Source: Terrabacter sp. Ter38
Lineage (GTDB): Bacteria; Actinomycetota; Actinomycetes; Actinomycetales; Dermatophilaceae
Direction of reading: 5' to 3'
Length of the DNA: 64,000 bases
Assembly (NCBI RefSeq): GCF_024519435.1
Contig: NZ_JALJRZ010000010.1
Location: 1 to 64,000, forward strand
Positions 1-8,354 of the stretch are shown piece after piece (positions within the stretch are counted from its first letter, which is position 1; every line of letters starts with the position of its first letter). Below the pieces are notes generated by a model that was given only the letters and a program-made list of their open reading frames with translations, was not told the origin of the DNA and did no database searches. A program made the translations under genes and the position numbers.

Positions 1-1246
1 TCTCAGGACATAGGAAACCCTCGAACCTACGGGTTCGGGGGTTTCCTGCTGTTCAGGGGCTGGTAGTGGCGTGTGGGATCGATGCTCAGCTCGGTCAGGA
101 GCTCGCCGGTGGTGGCGTCGATGATGGTGACGTCCAGGTCGTGGACGAGGAGCTTGATGCGGGTTCGGGCGTGGGTTCGCCCGACGGCGATGTGGAACAT
201 GGTTCCGTTGACGCGGAGGGTGACCTTGCCGGCTTTGTCGACGCGGTCGGTGCGGACCCGGGTCTGAGCTGCGGTGTCGGTGCCGGTGGGGCCGGCCTTG
301 GGGGTGGCGCGGTAGGCCGCGAGCGGGGTGCGGCGCTGCAGGGAGCGGTGTGGGCGCTGCACGTTGTACTCGGTGACGAACGCGTCGAGCAGCTGTTGTA
401 GGTCGTTGAGGCTGACGGGTCGAGGGCGGGCTGCGAGCCATCGTTTGAGGGTCTGGTGGAGGCGCTCGACCTTGCCGCAGGTCGTGGGGTGGTTGGGTCG
501 TGAGTTCTTCTGCTGCACGTTGAGCTGGCGCAGCTGGTGTTCGAAGGCGTTTCGACCGCCGCGGTGTCGGGCGGTGTACACCAGGCCGTTGTCGGTCAGC
601 GTGGACTGTGGGATGCCGTGCTTGGCGCAGGCCGCCAGGAAGGTTGCGACGACATCGGTGACGGTGACGGTGCGGTGACAGGTCAGCGACAGCAGGTACC
701 GGGAATGGTCATCGAGCCAGGCGAGGACCTCGACGTCCGCGCCTGCAGGGGTGTCGTTCTCGAGTCGTACGTGGGTGAAGTCGGACTGCCAGCACGCGTT
801 GGGTTGGTCGGCCTGGAACCGGATGTAGGAGCTCTTCGGCCGCTTGCGTGGCGCGGGAGTCACGAGCCCCGCCCGGGTCAGGATCCGGGCGATGGTGGAG
901 CGGGCCAGCCGGATCTGGTGTTCGCGGTGCAGGTGCCAGGCGATGGTCTCTGCGCCGGCGTCGAGCCCGGCCCCGACCAGACGCGCCCTGAGCCCGGTCA
1001 CCAGGGCCACCGTCGAGTCCGGGACCGCGTTCGGGTGGGTGTGTGGGGCCCGGGATCGTGGTTCGAAGGCTGCTTCGCCCTCGGCGCGGTACCGCGTGAC
1101 CAGTTTCGACACCCACCCCTTTGACACCCCGTAGCTGCGGGCTACCTCAGCCTGGGACCGGCCCTGCAGGACCACCGCGGTGATTACCAGACGCGCTTTC
1201 GACATGCACGCATCCGACAGGCTGACGGGTTTCCTATGTCCTGAGA
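1..1246 (-). mobile_element. IS481-family insertion sequence, intact
   Basis: Perfect 20-bp terminal inverted repeats (1-20 and 1227-1246) enclose a single transposase gene. The ~1.25 kb length and one-gene layout match the IS481 family. A second terminal-repeat-like stretch (1251-1268, core GTTTCCTATGTGCCTGA) lies just outside the right end, so the true boundary could be there. The left flank is outside the window, so a target duplication cannot be checked. A truncated copy, about 97% identical over 400 bp, sits in the same orientation at 16001. Confidence 0.9.
27..1205 (-). CDS. IS481-family DDE transposase
   Basis: Transposase of the surrounding insertion sequence, 392 aa. An N-terminal helix-turn-helix (about residues 10-50, QAEVARSYGVSKGWVSKLV) should bind the terminal repeats. 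The integrase-core domain carries the catalytic triad: D142 in WQSDFTHV, D205 in TLTDNGLVY and E247 in KVERLHQTL. Length and motif spacing are normal for IS481, there is no frameshift, and the protein looks functional. The ATG lies just inside the right terminal repeat. Confidence 0.93.
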   Translation of the reverse strand: MSKARLVITAVVLQGRSQAEVARSYGVSKGWVSKLVTRYRAEGEAAFEPRSRAPHTHPNAVPDSTVALVTGLRARLVGAGLDAGAETIAWHLHREHQIRLARSTIARILTRAGLVTPAPRKRPKSSYIRFQADQPNACWQSDFTHVRLENDTPAGADVEVLAWLDDHSRYLLSLTCHRTVTVTDVVATFLAACAKHGIPQSTLTDNGLVYTARHRGGRNAFEHQLRQLNVQQKNSRPNHPTTCGKVERLHQTLKRWLAARPRPVSLNDLQQLLDAFVTEYNVQRPHRSLQRRTPLAAYRATPKAGPTGTDTAAQTRVRTDRVDKAGKVTLRVNGTMFHIAVGRTHARTRIKLLVHDLDVTIIDATTGELLTELSIDPTRHYQPLNSRKPPNP

Positions 1247-1297
1247 CATGCGTTTCCTATGTGCCTGACCAGAACACCACCGCCACCGCCACGACAA

Positions 1298-1334
1298 CTC
1301 AGGACCCCGACATGCTTTTCGTCGGGGTCCTGAG
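1298..1334. terminator. Strong hairpin, probable terminator
   Basis: Perfect 14-bp inverted repeat (CTCAGGACCCCGAC and its complement) with a 9-nt loop, between the IS and the 3' end of the CMD-family gene on the minus strand. It probably terminates that gene. The outer CTCAGGAC resembles the start of the IS terminal repeat, so an IS-derived origin is possible. Confidence 0.6.
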
Positions 1335-1402
1335 TCATCGTGATAGGAAGCCACGGGATGTGGGAGGAGCGAGCGAGGCGCCGAGGGTTGAGGCGCCTGC
1401 CC

Positions 1403-1756
1403 TCAGCTCGGGTCCGCCGTGTCGGCCTCCGCCTCGGCGATGAGCGCCTGGATCTCCGCTTCCGCCACGGCAACCGCGAAGCCGAGCGCCCGGGTGATGC
1501 CCGCTGCGCCGGCCAGCACCCGGGGCGTCCCGACGATGGGGGCGACCGCCACCAGGACTCCTTGCACGTCCTCCACGGTGATGCCGACCTCGGCAGCCGC
1601 GGCGGCGTTCATCAGGTAGGACGCGTCTGGGGCACCGACCGAGACGAGGGCCGCAAGCCGGGCGAGCATGTGTTCGCGCGCGCCGAGTCCGCCCTCCACG
1701 AGAGAGACCGCGGTCATGTCGGCCAGGCAGTCAAGGACGGGTGTGTTCTCGGACAT
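1403..1756 (-). CDS. Carboxymuconolactone decarboxylase-fold (AhpD-like) protein
   Basis: 117 aa. The central segment (EHMLARLAALVSVGAPDASY, then VEDVQGVLVAVAPIVGTPRV) matches the all-alpha CMD/AhpD fold. The CxxC pair of peroxidase-type AhpD proteins is absent, so a thiol peroxidase role is unlikely and the substrate is unknown. Proteins of this kind are often paired with XRE-type regulators. The gene is divergent from an MmyB-like regulator across a 200-bp gap holding a direct repeat GGTGCCAC (1792-1808), a plausible control region. The Ala-rich acidic C-terminus (AEAEIQALIAEAEADTADPS) probably extends a helix. Confidence 0.75.
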   Translation of the reverse strand: MSENTPVLDCLADMTAVSLVEGGLGAREHMLARLAALVSVGAPDASYLMNAAAAAEVGITVEDVQGVLVAVAPIVGTPRVLAGAAGITRALGFAVAVAEAEIQALIAEAEADTADPS

Positions 1757-1957
1757 GTGTGTCTCCTGTACGGATGGCTATGGTGCGGCGGGGTGCCACG
1801 GGTGCCACTCTCGTCGTGGCCACCGCAGGCCGCATCACCCGGAACAGGTGAGGAACCCGTCGAATGCGAGGGGTGGCGGACCGGTTGCGGCAACCCGATC
1901 TGACTCTGCGCCACCGCCGGGCCGCGGCCGAGGCGGGCCACTGGCAGGATGAGCGCC

Positions 1958-2794
1958 ATGACCACGGACGTCCCGCTCAGCGTGCGCACCCCCTCCCCCC
2001 TGGGCGAGTTCCTTCGCGCGCGCCGGCACGAGCTGGCCCCGGAGGAGGTCGGCATCAAGCGGGCCAAGGGTCGTCGCCGGGTGGGTCTGAGCCGGACCGA
2101 GGTGGCCGAGCTCGCGAACATCTCCGTCGCGTACTACGACATCATCGAGCGCGGGCGCGATCTGCGCCCGAGCAAGAGCGTCATCGACGGTCTCGCCCGC
2201 GCGCTCAAGCTCAACGCCGACGGTCGGTCGCACCTGCACGCGCTCGCAACGGGCACGCCGTCGCGCCGGCCGCAGGCGCCGGAGGAGCTGAGCGAGGAGC
2301 TCGAGGAGCTGCTCGACTCGATCGACCCGAACCCGGCCTACGTCGTGGGCGCCCGCTGGGACGTCCTGGGCGCCAACCACACCGCCTGCCAGCTCTTCAC
2401 CGACTGGGAGAGCAAGCGGAGCAAGCGCGAGCGCAACCTGCTGTGGTTCTACTGCTGCGACCCGGCGGCGCGGAGCCTCTTCGTCGACTGGGAGCAGGAG
2501 GCGGCCGACCAGCTCGCGCTCTTCCGTGAGGCGTACGCGCGGCACCCCGACGACCCGTCCTTCAAGCGGATCCTCGACGAGATCTTCAAGACGAACCCGG
2601 ACACCGTCGAGTGGTGGGAGCGCCACGACAGCGACCCGACCCGGGGACGCACCAAGCGGATCCGTCTCGACACCGGGCAGGTCATCCAGCTGCGCCAGCT
2701 CGTCCTGCAGGTGCTCGACGAGCCGGACATCCGCGTCATCAGCTACTTCGCCGACGTCGACGGCGACCTCGACGACATCGAGTTCGACGCCTAG
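1958..2794 (+). CDS. XRE-family regulator with MmyB-like ligand-binding domain
   Basis: About 278 aa. The N-terminal HTH (about residues 10-80: LGEFLRARRHEL, GLSRTEVAELANISVAYYDI, ERGRDLRPS) is followed by the large MmyB-type domain, which begins at PNPAYVVGARWDVLGAN and contains WFYCCDPAARSLFVDWEQEA. In characterised actinobacterial relatives this domain binds fatty-acid-like ligands. The start at 1958 is preferred because an AGGATG Shine-Dalgarno lies 6 nt upstream; ATG 1949 is the alternative. The divergent CMD-fold gene is the likely target (inference from position). Confidence 0.85.
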   Translation: MTTDVPLSVRTPSPLGEFLRARRHELAPEEVGIKRAKGRRRVGLSRTEVAELANISVAYYDIIERGRDLRPSKSVIDGLARALKLNADGRSHLHALATGTPSRRPQAPEELSEELEELLDSIDPNPAYVVGARWDVLGANHTACQLFTDWESKRSKRERNLLWFYCCDPAARSLFVDWEQEAADQLALFREAYARHPDDPSFKRILDEIFKTNPDTVEWWERHDSDPTRGRTKRIRLDTGQVIQLRQLVLQVLDEPDIRVISYFADVDGDLDDIEFDA

Positions 2795-2820
2795 GGCGGG
2801 TCGCCGTCGACCGGCGTGGG

Positions 2821-2846
2821 TCGGCAGGCGTGGTCGGCAGGCGTGG
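2821..2846. repeat. 13-bp tandem duplication
   Basis: TCGGCAGGCGTGG is repeated twice head to tail in the 65-bp gap between the XRE gene and the convergent membrane-protein gene. No function is evident. Confidence 0.5.
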
Positions 2847-2859
2847 GTCGACCATCGCC

Positions 2860-3945
2860 TCAGAGTGGCTTCAGTGGACCCGGGAGTCCGGAGGGGCTCG
2901 TGACCTCGGGCAGCGCCGCCCACCGGGGAGGGATGAGCACCCGCAGACGAGGCTTCTCCTCGATGCTGCCGCTCAGCTGAGGCAGTGGTGCTCGACGTGC
3001 CTGCCACGTCGAGCCCTGGTCGAGGCTGACCACGAGCTGGGCCTGAGTGTCCGCGGTCGACTGGTAGTAGGCGACCTCGCACTCGGCGCCACCTTCTGCG
3101 AGCGACGTCGGCGACGAGTCGCCCGGGAGGTCGGCGGACGCGAAGGAGCCGTCGCGCTGCTGGATGACGAGGCGCAGGTCGCCGCCGGCACCGGTGAGGC
3201 CCCAGATGCCGCAGCCCTTCGAGGTCGGTGTGGCCCACCGCGTGCCGCTGCCGTCCACCGGCTCGGGCGCCGCCAGACGCTCCAGCGTCCGGGCGTTGAC
3301 GTCGAGCGTGCACAGACCGACACCGTCCGCGCACTCGACCGTGGACGTCCCGAAGGGCGGGCGTACCGGGTGGTCCATGACGGTCAGGGCCAGCGGTTGA
3401 CGCATCGTCGCCGAGAGCAGGTAGGGACCGGGTCCGCGGTGCGCCCAGTACCAGACACCCTCGCCGACCTCGCGGTACAGGCCCGGGCCGCCCATCGAGG
3501 GCTGCCCGCTCGACCCGGTGACGGCCCCTAGCACGAGGAGCCGGTCGTCGGTCCCGTCGACGACGGCGATGGCCTCCCGGCCGAGGCAGTCGTGGTCGGG
3601 GCGAGGGACGACGCAGCGCTTCCAGACCGTGAGCACGATCCGCCGGTCCGTGCGGGACTCGAGCTGGGCGGCGACGAAGGCGTCCGGGTGCCCTACGACC
3701 TCGTCGGCGGTCCAGTCGGGGACGCTCACCGACGTCTGGGTCGGAGCGGCCGGGAGGCGCTGAGCACCGAGGCGACCGAGCCCTGACACGGCGAACGCGA
3801 GCGCGAGGACGGCGGCGACGGCTGCGGCCGAGACCCACGCCACGCGACGGCGACGCGCCCGGCGCTGCCGCTCGAGCAGGGTGTCGAAGGGAGGCTGGGC
3901 CACGCGGCGTTCGGTGTCGCGGGCGAAGGTGGTCAGGTCAGACAT
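2860..3945 (-). CDS. Single-pass membrane protein paired with ECF sigma factor
   Basis: 361 aa. A basic cytoplasmic N-terminus (RQRRARRRR) precedes one transmembrane helix (about residues 36-56, VAWVSAAAVAAVLALAFAVSG). The large extracytoplasmic domain has six cysteines, for example WKRCVVPRPDHDCLG and VECADGVGLCTLD. The start overlaps the sigma gene stop by 8 nt, so the two are co-translated. That arrangement and the one-TM topology suggest an anti-sigma or sensor partner, but no ZAS zinc motif (HxxxCxxC) is visible, so classical anti-sigma function is not shown. Confidence 0.7.
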   Translation of the reverse strand: MSDLTTFARDTERRVAQPPFDTLLERQRRARRRRVAWVSAAAVAAVLALAFAVSGLGRLGAQRLPAAPTQTSVSVPDWTADEVVGHPDAFVAAQLESRTDRRIVLTVWKRCVVPRPDHDCLGREAIAVVDGTDDRLLVLGAVTGSSGQPSMGGPGLYREVGEGVWYWAHRGPGPYLLSATMRQPLALTVMDHPVRPPFGTSTVECADGVGLCTLDVNARTLERLAAPEPVDGSGTRWATPTSKGCGIWGLTGAGGDLRLVIQQRDGSFASADLPGDSSPTSLAEGGAECEVAYYQSTADTQAQLVVSLDQGSTWQARRAPLPQLSGSIEEKPRLRVLIPPRWAALPEVTSPSGLPGPLKPL

Positions 3946-4450
3946 GGTCCGCCTCCTCGCGGTCGATGAGGTGGTCGGCCATCTGGACCCGGGCTCGGGC
4001 GAGCCGCGCCTTGACCGTCCCTTCCGGCACCCCCAGCTCCGTCGCGACCTGCGCGACGCTGAGGTCGGCGATGTAGTGGAGCACGACGGTGATCCGCACC
4101 GGCAGGCTCAGCTGGCTCAACGCGAACACGATGGCGACGTGGTCCTCCGGGGTGCCGGGGCCGAGGTCGATGCTCAGCTCGGCGCGGAACTTCGGCAGGG
4201 CGCGGGCCGTGACCCGCGCGCGTCGCCACCGGTTCCGCAGCAGGTTGACGGCCACGGTGCGCAGCCACGCCTCCTTGTTGGAGACCTCGCCGAAGTCGCG
4301 CCGGTGCGTCATCGCCGTGACGAACGCCTCCTGCACGATGTCCTCGGCCTCGGGGAGGTTGCCGCACAGCGCCGCCAGCTGCGTCACGAGTCGCCGGTAC
4401 GAACGGTCGTACACGACCCGGACCGGGTCACCGTCGCTGCTCTCGTCCAT
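3938..4450 (-). CDS. ECF RNA polymerase sigma factor
   Basis: 170 aa. Region 2 (YDRSYRRLVTQLAALCGNLP, AEDIVQEAFVTAMTHRRDF, NKEAWLRTVAVNLLRNRWRR) and region 4 (LPVRITVVLHYIADLSVAQV, LGVPEGTVKARLARARVQM) are both present. Regions 1 and 3 are missing, as usual for ECF factors. The ATG at 4450 is chosen for its AGGTGG ribosome site; an in-frame ATG at 4546 would add 32 residues with no homology. It overlaps the downstream membrane-protein gene, the usual sigma/regulator layout. Confidence 0.9.
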   Translation of the reverse strand: MDESSDGDPVRVVYDRSYRRLVTQLAALCGNLPEAEDIVQEAFVTAMTHRRDFGEVSNKEAWLRTVAVNLLRNRWRRARVTARALPKFRAELSIDLGPGTPEDHVAIVFALSQLSLPVRITVVLHYIADLSVAQVATELGVPEGTVKARLARARVQMADHLIDREEADHV

Positions 4451-4566
4451 GAGCGTCCACCTGCCGTCCTCACGATGCTTCCACTTGGACGAGTCCCGGG
4501 TGGCCCGTTCGGTTGCATCGGACCGCTCGGCCGGCAGCTTTCTCATGGCCCGCGGCGGCACGCGAA

Positions 4567-4599
4567 GAGCGCCCCGACCCACGAACGGTCGAGGCGCTC
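4567..4599. terminator. Hairpin terminator after HerA-like ATPase gene
   Basis: 13-bp arms (GAGCGCCCCGACC / GGTCGAGGCGCTC) with one mismatch and a 7-nt loop, 19 bp beyond the ATPase stop on the minus strand. It separates the ATPase gene from the ECF sigma gene. Confidence 0.65.
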
Positions 4600-4617
4600 C
4601 GGCTCGGAGACTGGGGA

Positions 4618-6219
4618 TCAGCGTTTGCGGGTGCCGAAGATGCTGCGGGTGATCTCCCTGCCGAGGACCGTGCCGGCCGAGCGGAGCATCGACTTGAACG
4701 CCGTGCTGCCGGCGACCTGCGCGATGATGCTCGGCTCCTCCTTGGGGGCGCGCGTCGACGCGGGCGCAGGCGCAGGTCCCTGGGCGGCGGGTGCCGGAGC
4801 GGGGGCTGCCGGCGTCGCGGGAGCCGCAGCCTGCAACCGAGCGGTCAGCTTCTCGTAGGCCGACTCGCGGTCGACGACGTCGGCATACTTCGTCTTGAGC
4901 TGCGACGCTGCGATGACGGCGTCCATCGTCGCGGGCGACGAGGGGTCCATGAGGGAGTTCGGGGCCTTCATCCGGGTCCACGCGACGGGCGTCGGGACGC
5001 CCTTGTCCGACAGCACGGTGACGACGGCCTCGCCGATGCCGAGGCTCGTGAGGAGCTTCTCCATGTCGTAGGCCGTGTGCGGGTAGGTCGCGATCGCCTG
5101 CTTGAGCGCCTTGGCGTCGTCGGGGGTGAAGGCGCGCAGGGCGTGCTGGACGCGGTTGCCGAGCTGGGCGAGCACGCCCGACGGGACGTCCTTGGGCGAC
5201 TGCGTCACGAAGAAGACGCCGATGCCCTTGGAGCGGATGAGCCGGACCGTCTGCTCGATGGCCTGCAGGAACGCCTTGCTCGCGTCGTTGAACAGCAGGT
5301 GAGCCTCGTCGAAGAAGAAGACGAGCTTCGGCTTGTCGACGTCGCCCTCCTCGGGCAGGTCGTGGAAGAGGTCGGCGAGCATCCACATGAGGAAGGTCGA
5401 GAAGAGCTGCGGTCGGTCCTGCACCTGGGGCAGCTCGAGGCAGGAGATGATCCCCTTGCCGTCGGGTGCGGTGCGCAGCAGGTCGCTCGTCTCGAACTCG
5501 GGCTCGCCGAAGAAGGCCCCGGCGCCCTGGTCCTCGAAGGTGATGAGGTTGCGCAGGATGACGCCCGCCGTCGCGCTCGAGAGCCCGCCGAGGTCCTTGA
5601 GGTCGGCCTTGCCCTCGTCGGACGTCAGGTGGCTGATGACCGCGCGGAGGTCCTTGAGGTCGAGGAGCGCGAGACCGTTCTTGTCGGCGTAGTGGAAGAT
5701 CAGCCCGAGGCTGCTCTCCTGCGTGTCGTTGAGCCCGAGGACCTTGCTGAGCAGGGTCGGGCCGAAACCCGTGATCGTGGCGCGGATCGCGATGCCGTCA
5801 CCCTTGCCGCCGAGCGAGTAGAACTCGGTGGGGTATGCCGTCGCCGTCCACGGCATCCCGACGTCGGCCGCGCGGCTGGTGATCTTGTCGCCGCCCTCGC
5901 CGGGTGTCGCGAGACCCGACAGGTCACCCTTCATGTCGGCGAGGAAGACCGGGACGCCCTGGTCGGCCAGCTGTTCGGCCATGAGCTGGAGCGTCTTCGT
6001 CTTGCCGGTGCCGGTCGCGCCCGCGACGAGGCCGTGGCGGTTGAGGACGCTGAGCGGGATCTGCACCGGGGCGTCAGCGTGGGCCTGGCCGTCGACGACC
6101 GCGGCGCCGAGCTTGAGCACCCCGCCCTCGAACGCGTAGCCGGCCCGGATCTCGTCGATCTGGCTGGTGTCTCCCGTGCCACCCGTCTGAGGGGCTCCTG
6201 AGCCTGCAGTCTCGGTCAC
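4618..6219 (-). CDS. HerA/YjgR-type ATPase (DUF853)
   Basis: 533 aa from a GTG start. Residues 50-60 form the Walker A motif (GATGTGKTKT). LADMKGDLSGLA follows, and the Walker B is VFFFDEAHLLF. The arrangement matches the helicase HerA-like/DUF853 family of FtsK-HerA ATPases (E. coli YjgR), whose cellular role is not established. A Pro/Ala-rich linker (APATPAAPAPAPAAQGPAPA) precedes a basic tail conserved in the family (LRSAGTVLGREITRSIFGTR). The gene is monocistronic, with a hairpin downstream and a divergent gene upstream. Confidence 0.88.
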   Translation of the reverse strand: MTETAGSGAPQTGGTGDTSQIDEIRAGYAFEGGVLKLGAAVVDGQAHADAPVQIPLSVLNRHGLVAGATGTGKTKTLQLMAEQLADQGVPVFLADMKGDLSGLATPGEGGDKITSRAADVGMPWTATAYPTEFYSLGGKGDGIAIRATITGFGPTLLSKVLGLNDTQESSLGLIFHYADKNGLALLDLKDLRAVISHLTSDEGKADLKDLGGLSSATAGVILRNLITFEDQGAGAFFGEPEFETSDLLRTAPDGKGIISCLELPQVQDRPQLFSTFLMWMLADLFHDLPEEGDVDKPKLVFFFDEAHLLFNDASKAFLQAIEQTVRLIRSKGIGVFFVTQSPKDVPSGVLAQLGNRVQHALRAFTPDDAKALKQAIATYPHTAYDMEKLLTSLGIGEAVVTVLSDKGVPTPVAWTRMKAPNSLMDPSSPATMDAVIAASQLKTKYADVVDRESAYEKLTARLQAAAPATPAAPAPAPAAQGPAPAPASTRAPKEEPSIIAQVAGSTAFKSMLRSAGTVLGREITRSIFGTRKR

Positions 6220-6270
6220 GGTTCGAACTCTAGTGGCCGGTCGTCCACGTTCGACGCCTATGCTGACCCG

Positions 6271-6567
6271 GTGATTTTCAAGGCCGTCGGCGACTCGCGC
6301 CCGTACCCAGACCATGGACTCGAGACGACCAAGGACTGGTCGAACGTCCCGCCTCGGGTGGTGCAGCTCGGCGAGCTCATCACGACCAAGAGCACGCTCG
6401 ACCTGCGCGGCCTGCTCGCCGACGACTCGACGTTCTACGGGGACCTCTTCCCGCACTGCGTCGAGTGGGAGGGCGAGCTCTACCTCGAGGACGGGCTGCA
6501 CCGGGCACTGCGCGCCGCGCTGCAGCAACGTCCTGTCCTTCACGCCCGAGTCCTCGTACTCTCCTGA
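6271..6567 (+). CDS. Conserved actinobacterial protein (VapB-antitoxin-like annotation)
   Basis: 98 aa, GTG start. The sequence (MIFKAVGDSRPYPDHG, STFYGDLFPHCVEWEGELYL, EDGLHRALRAALQQRPVLHA) is typical of a small family that in Streptomyces and Mycobacterium sits directly upstream of a LytR_C protein, as here. Database entries often label it a VapB-family antitoxin, but no VapC toxin gene is next to it and no DNA-binding fold is obvious. The antitoxin label should be treated with caution. Conservation of the gene pair suggests a shared envelope-related role. Confidence 0.75.
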   Translation: MIFKAVGDSRPYPDHGLETTKDWSNVPPRVVQLGELITTKSTLDLRGLLADDSTFYGDLFPHCVEWEGELYLEDGLHRALRAALQQRPVLHARVLVLS

Positions 6568-6612
6568 CACGAGCCTGCCCGACCAGGGGCGACGACGGAC
6601 GAAGGAGCGGTG

Positions 6613-7149
6613 ATGTCGCAGGTCCTTGACAAGGACGACCGCACCTACCGGGTGCGGCGCCAGCGCCGGTCGACGATCGTGATCGCGGTCGTCCTGCTGA
6701 GCCTGGCGGGCGCGTTCTACTACGCCTCGACCTACTTCCGCGACACGACCCCCACACCGGGACCGTGCACGACGGAGGTGCCCGTCGCGCCGCTGCGTCC
6801 GGCCGACGTCAGCCTCAACGTCTACAACTCGACGACGCGCAAGGGGCTCGCTGCGGCGGTCGCCAAGGTCGCCGACACCCGTGGCTTCAAGGTCAAGGCC
6901 GTCGGCAACGACCCGAAGGACGCCGGCGTCAAGCAGGTCGCGCAGATCCGGTTCGGACCCGAGGGTGCGGCGTCGGCCCGTCTCGTGAAGACGCATGTGC
7001 CGCAGGCCGTCTACGTCAACGACAAGCGCAAGGGCGACACCGTCGACCTCGTCGTGGGCGCGGCCTGGAAGAACTTCGGGAAGGCGCCGGTCGTCGCGGT
7101 GCCCACCCAGACGCTGCGCCAGTGCCCGACGATCACCGTCCAGCCGTGA
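6613..7149 (+). CDS. LytR C-terminal-domain membrane protein
   Basis: 178 aa. An RRQRRSTIV stop-transfer region precedes one transmembrane helix (about residues 22-42, IVIAVVLLSLAGAFYYASTY). The extracytoplasmic part matches the LytR_C domain (SLNVYNSTTRKGLAAAVAKV, VKAVGNDP, AQIRFGPEGAASARLV). This domain occurs C-terminally in LytR-CpsA-Psr wall-polymer ligases; here it stands alone and lacks the LCP catalytic domain. The ATG at 6613 is preferred over GTG 6610 because GGAG lies 5 nt upstream. Confidence 0.85.
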   Translation: MSQVLDKDDRTYRVRRQRRSTIVIAVVLLSLAGAFYYASTYFRDTTPTPGPCTTEVPVAPLRPADVSLNVYNSTTRKGLAAAVAKVADTRGFKVKAVGNDPKDAGVKQVAQIRFGPEGAASARLVKTHVPQAVYVNDKRKGDTVDLVVGAAWKNFGKAPVVAVPTQTLRQCPTITVQP

Positions 7150-7157
7150 CACGAGCG

Positions 7158-7200
7158 TGAGTATGCCGTCCGGCGCGGTGTGCGCCGGACGGCATACTCA
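7158..7200. terminator. Bidirectional terminator built from paired GTATGCCGTC motifs
   Basis: Perfect 19-bp inverted repeat (TGAGTATGCCGTCCGGCGC and complement) with a GGTGT loop, between the convergent LytR_C and substrate-binding-protein genes. Each arm holds one GTATGCCGTC decamer. The whole hairpin, loop included, is identical to the one at 12576-12620. Confidence 0.85.
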
Positions 7201-7238
7201 GGGGCTCGGGGCTTGCCGGCCCCGCGCGGAGCGAGGGG

Positions 7239-8297
7239 TCAGCTGACCGGGGAGGCCGCCTCGACGAACTCGTTGGTGTAGGTCTTGGCCAGGTCGATGC
7301 TCTTGCCCTGGACCTTGGGGTTGAACTCGCCGAGCACGGCCAGACAGGTCTTGGGACCGTCCTGCGGCATGAGGCCGGTCGGGTTGAAGATCCCCTTCTC
7401 GCTGTCGAGCGCCTTGACGTAGGCGGCCTTGCCGACGCCCTTGTAGTAGGCGGCCGGCATCTTGTCGGCGATGGCCGCGCCGTCGTGCTGCTGGATCCAG
7501 GAGAGCGTCGAGACGTAGGCGTTGACGAGCTTCTGGACGGTCGCCTTGTTCTTGTCGACCCAGTCGGTCTGCATGTAGAGCGAGGTCGCCGGGTAGGTGC
7601 CCCCGAGTGCCGCCTTGGACCCGTCGGCCGTGCGCATGTCCATGAGAATGAACGCTGTGCCGTCCGAGACTGCCTGCGACACAGTCGGTTCCGTGGTCAT
7701 TCCGCAGTCGATGGCCTTCTGCTTCATGGCCGCGATGAAAGTCTGGCCCGCGCCGACGCCACGGCGAGTCTCCTGGGCGGGGTCGACGCCGTTCTTCCTG
7801 CTGAGGTACTGCGTCAGGAAGTCGGTCGAGGAGCCGGTGTCGGTGATGCCGAGCGAACGGCCCTTGAAGTCCGCGGGACTCTTGACGACACCCTTGAGGT
7901 CACTGCGACACAGCTCGACCTCGCCCGGGATCTGGAGCATCGAGACGACCGCCTCGGACGACTTGCCCTGAGCCTGCAGCGCGATGTTGTGGTCGTAGAA
8001 GCCGCCGACGCCCTGGACCTGGCCGGCGAGCATGTTCTGCGTCGCATCGCCGCCCGCGGGCTCGTCGACGAGGTCGACGTTGACGCCGATCTTGTCGTAG
8101 TAGCCCAGCTGCTTGGCCAGCATGAAGGGCAGGTAGATCTGCTTGCTCATGCCCCCGACCATGATGGTCACGGTCGGGGCGCTGGCGTCGACGGTGCCGG
8201 CGCTCGTCGGCGCGCCGGAGGCGTTGTTGGCGCAGGCCGCCATGGTGGTCGCGGCGAGGATGGCGGCGCCGGCGGCACCGATGCGCTTGGTGTTCAT
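7239..8297 (-). CDS. ABC transporter substrate-binding lipoprotein (NitT/TauT type)
   Basis: 352 aa. The signal peptide ends in a lipobox (TTMAAC, lipidated Cys about residue 21). The rest matches the NMT1/THI5-like SsuA/TauA fold (VGGMSKQIYLPFMLAKQLGY, GVNVDLVDEPAGGDATQNML, GVGAGQTFIAAMKQKAIDCG). It would capture the substrate outside the cell for the permease and ATPase encoded upstream in the same direction. Nitrate, sulfonate and thiamine-precursor systems share this fold, and no residue here settles the substrate. AAAGGAG precedes the chosen ATG. It is translated 57 bp after the permease gene. Confidence 0.9.
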   Translation of the reverse strand: MNTKRIGAAGAAILAATTMAACANNASGAPTSAGTVDASAPTVTIMVGGMSKQIYLPFMLAKQLGYYDKIGVNVDLVDEPAGGDATQNMLAGQVQGVGGFYDHNIALQAQGKSSEAVVSMLQIPGEVELCRSDLKGVVKSPADFKGRSLGITDTGSSTDFLTQYLSRKNGVDPAQETRRGVGAGQTFIAAMKQKAIDCGMTTEPTVSQAVSDGTAFILMDMRTADGSKAALGGTYPATSLYMQTDWVDKNKATVQKLVNAYVSTLSWIQQHDGAAIADKMPAAYYKGVGKAAYVKALDSEKGIFNPTGLMPQDGPKTCLAVLGEFNPKVQGKSIDLAKTYTNEFVEAASPVS

Positions 8298-8354
8298 GGA
8301 ACTCTCCTTTGAGTCTGGGTGCTGCAAGGTCGCGGGATGCGGTGGTCGTGCGGA

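Noticed and set aside
4513-6201. Long antisense reading frame opposite the HerA-like ATPase gene
   Set aside because: Its composition is that of the complement of a GC-rich gene (Arg, Gly, Asp and Val repeats), it has no family motif, and the opposite strand encodes a clear Walker ATPase.
6271-6567. VapB antitoxin of a toxin-antitoxin pair
   Set aside because: No VapC-like PIN-domain gene is adjacent. The neighbour is a LytR_C membrane protein, and the family is conserved with that partner.
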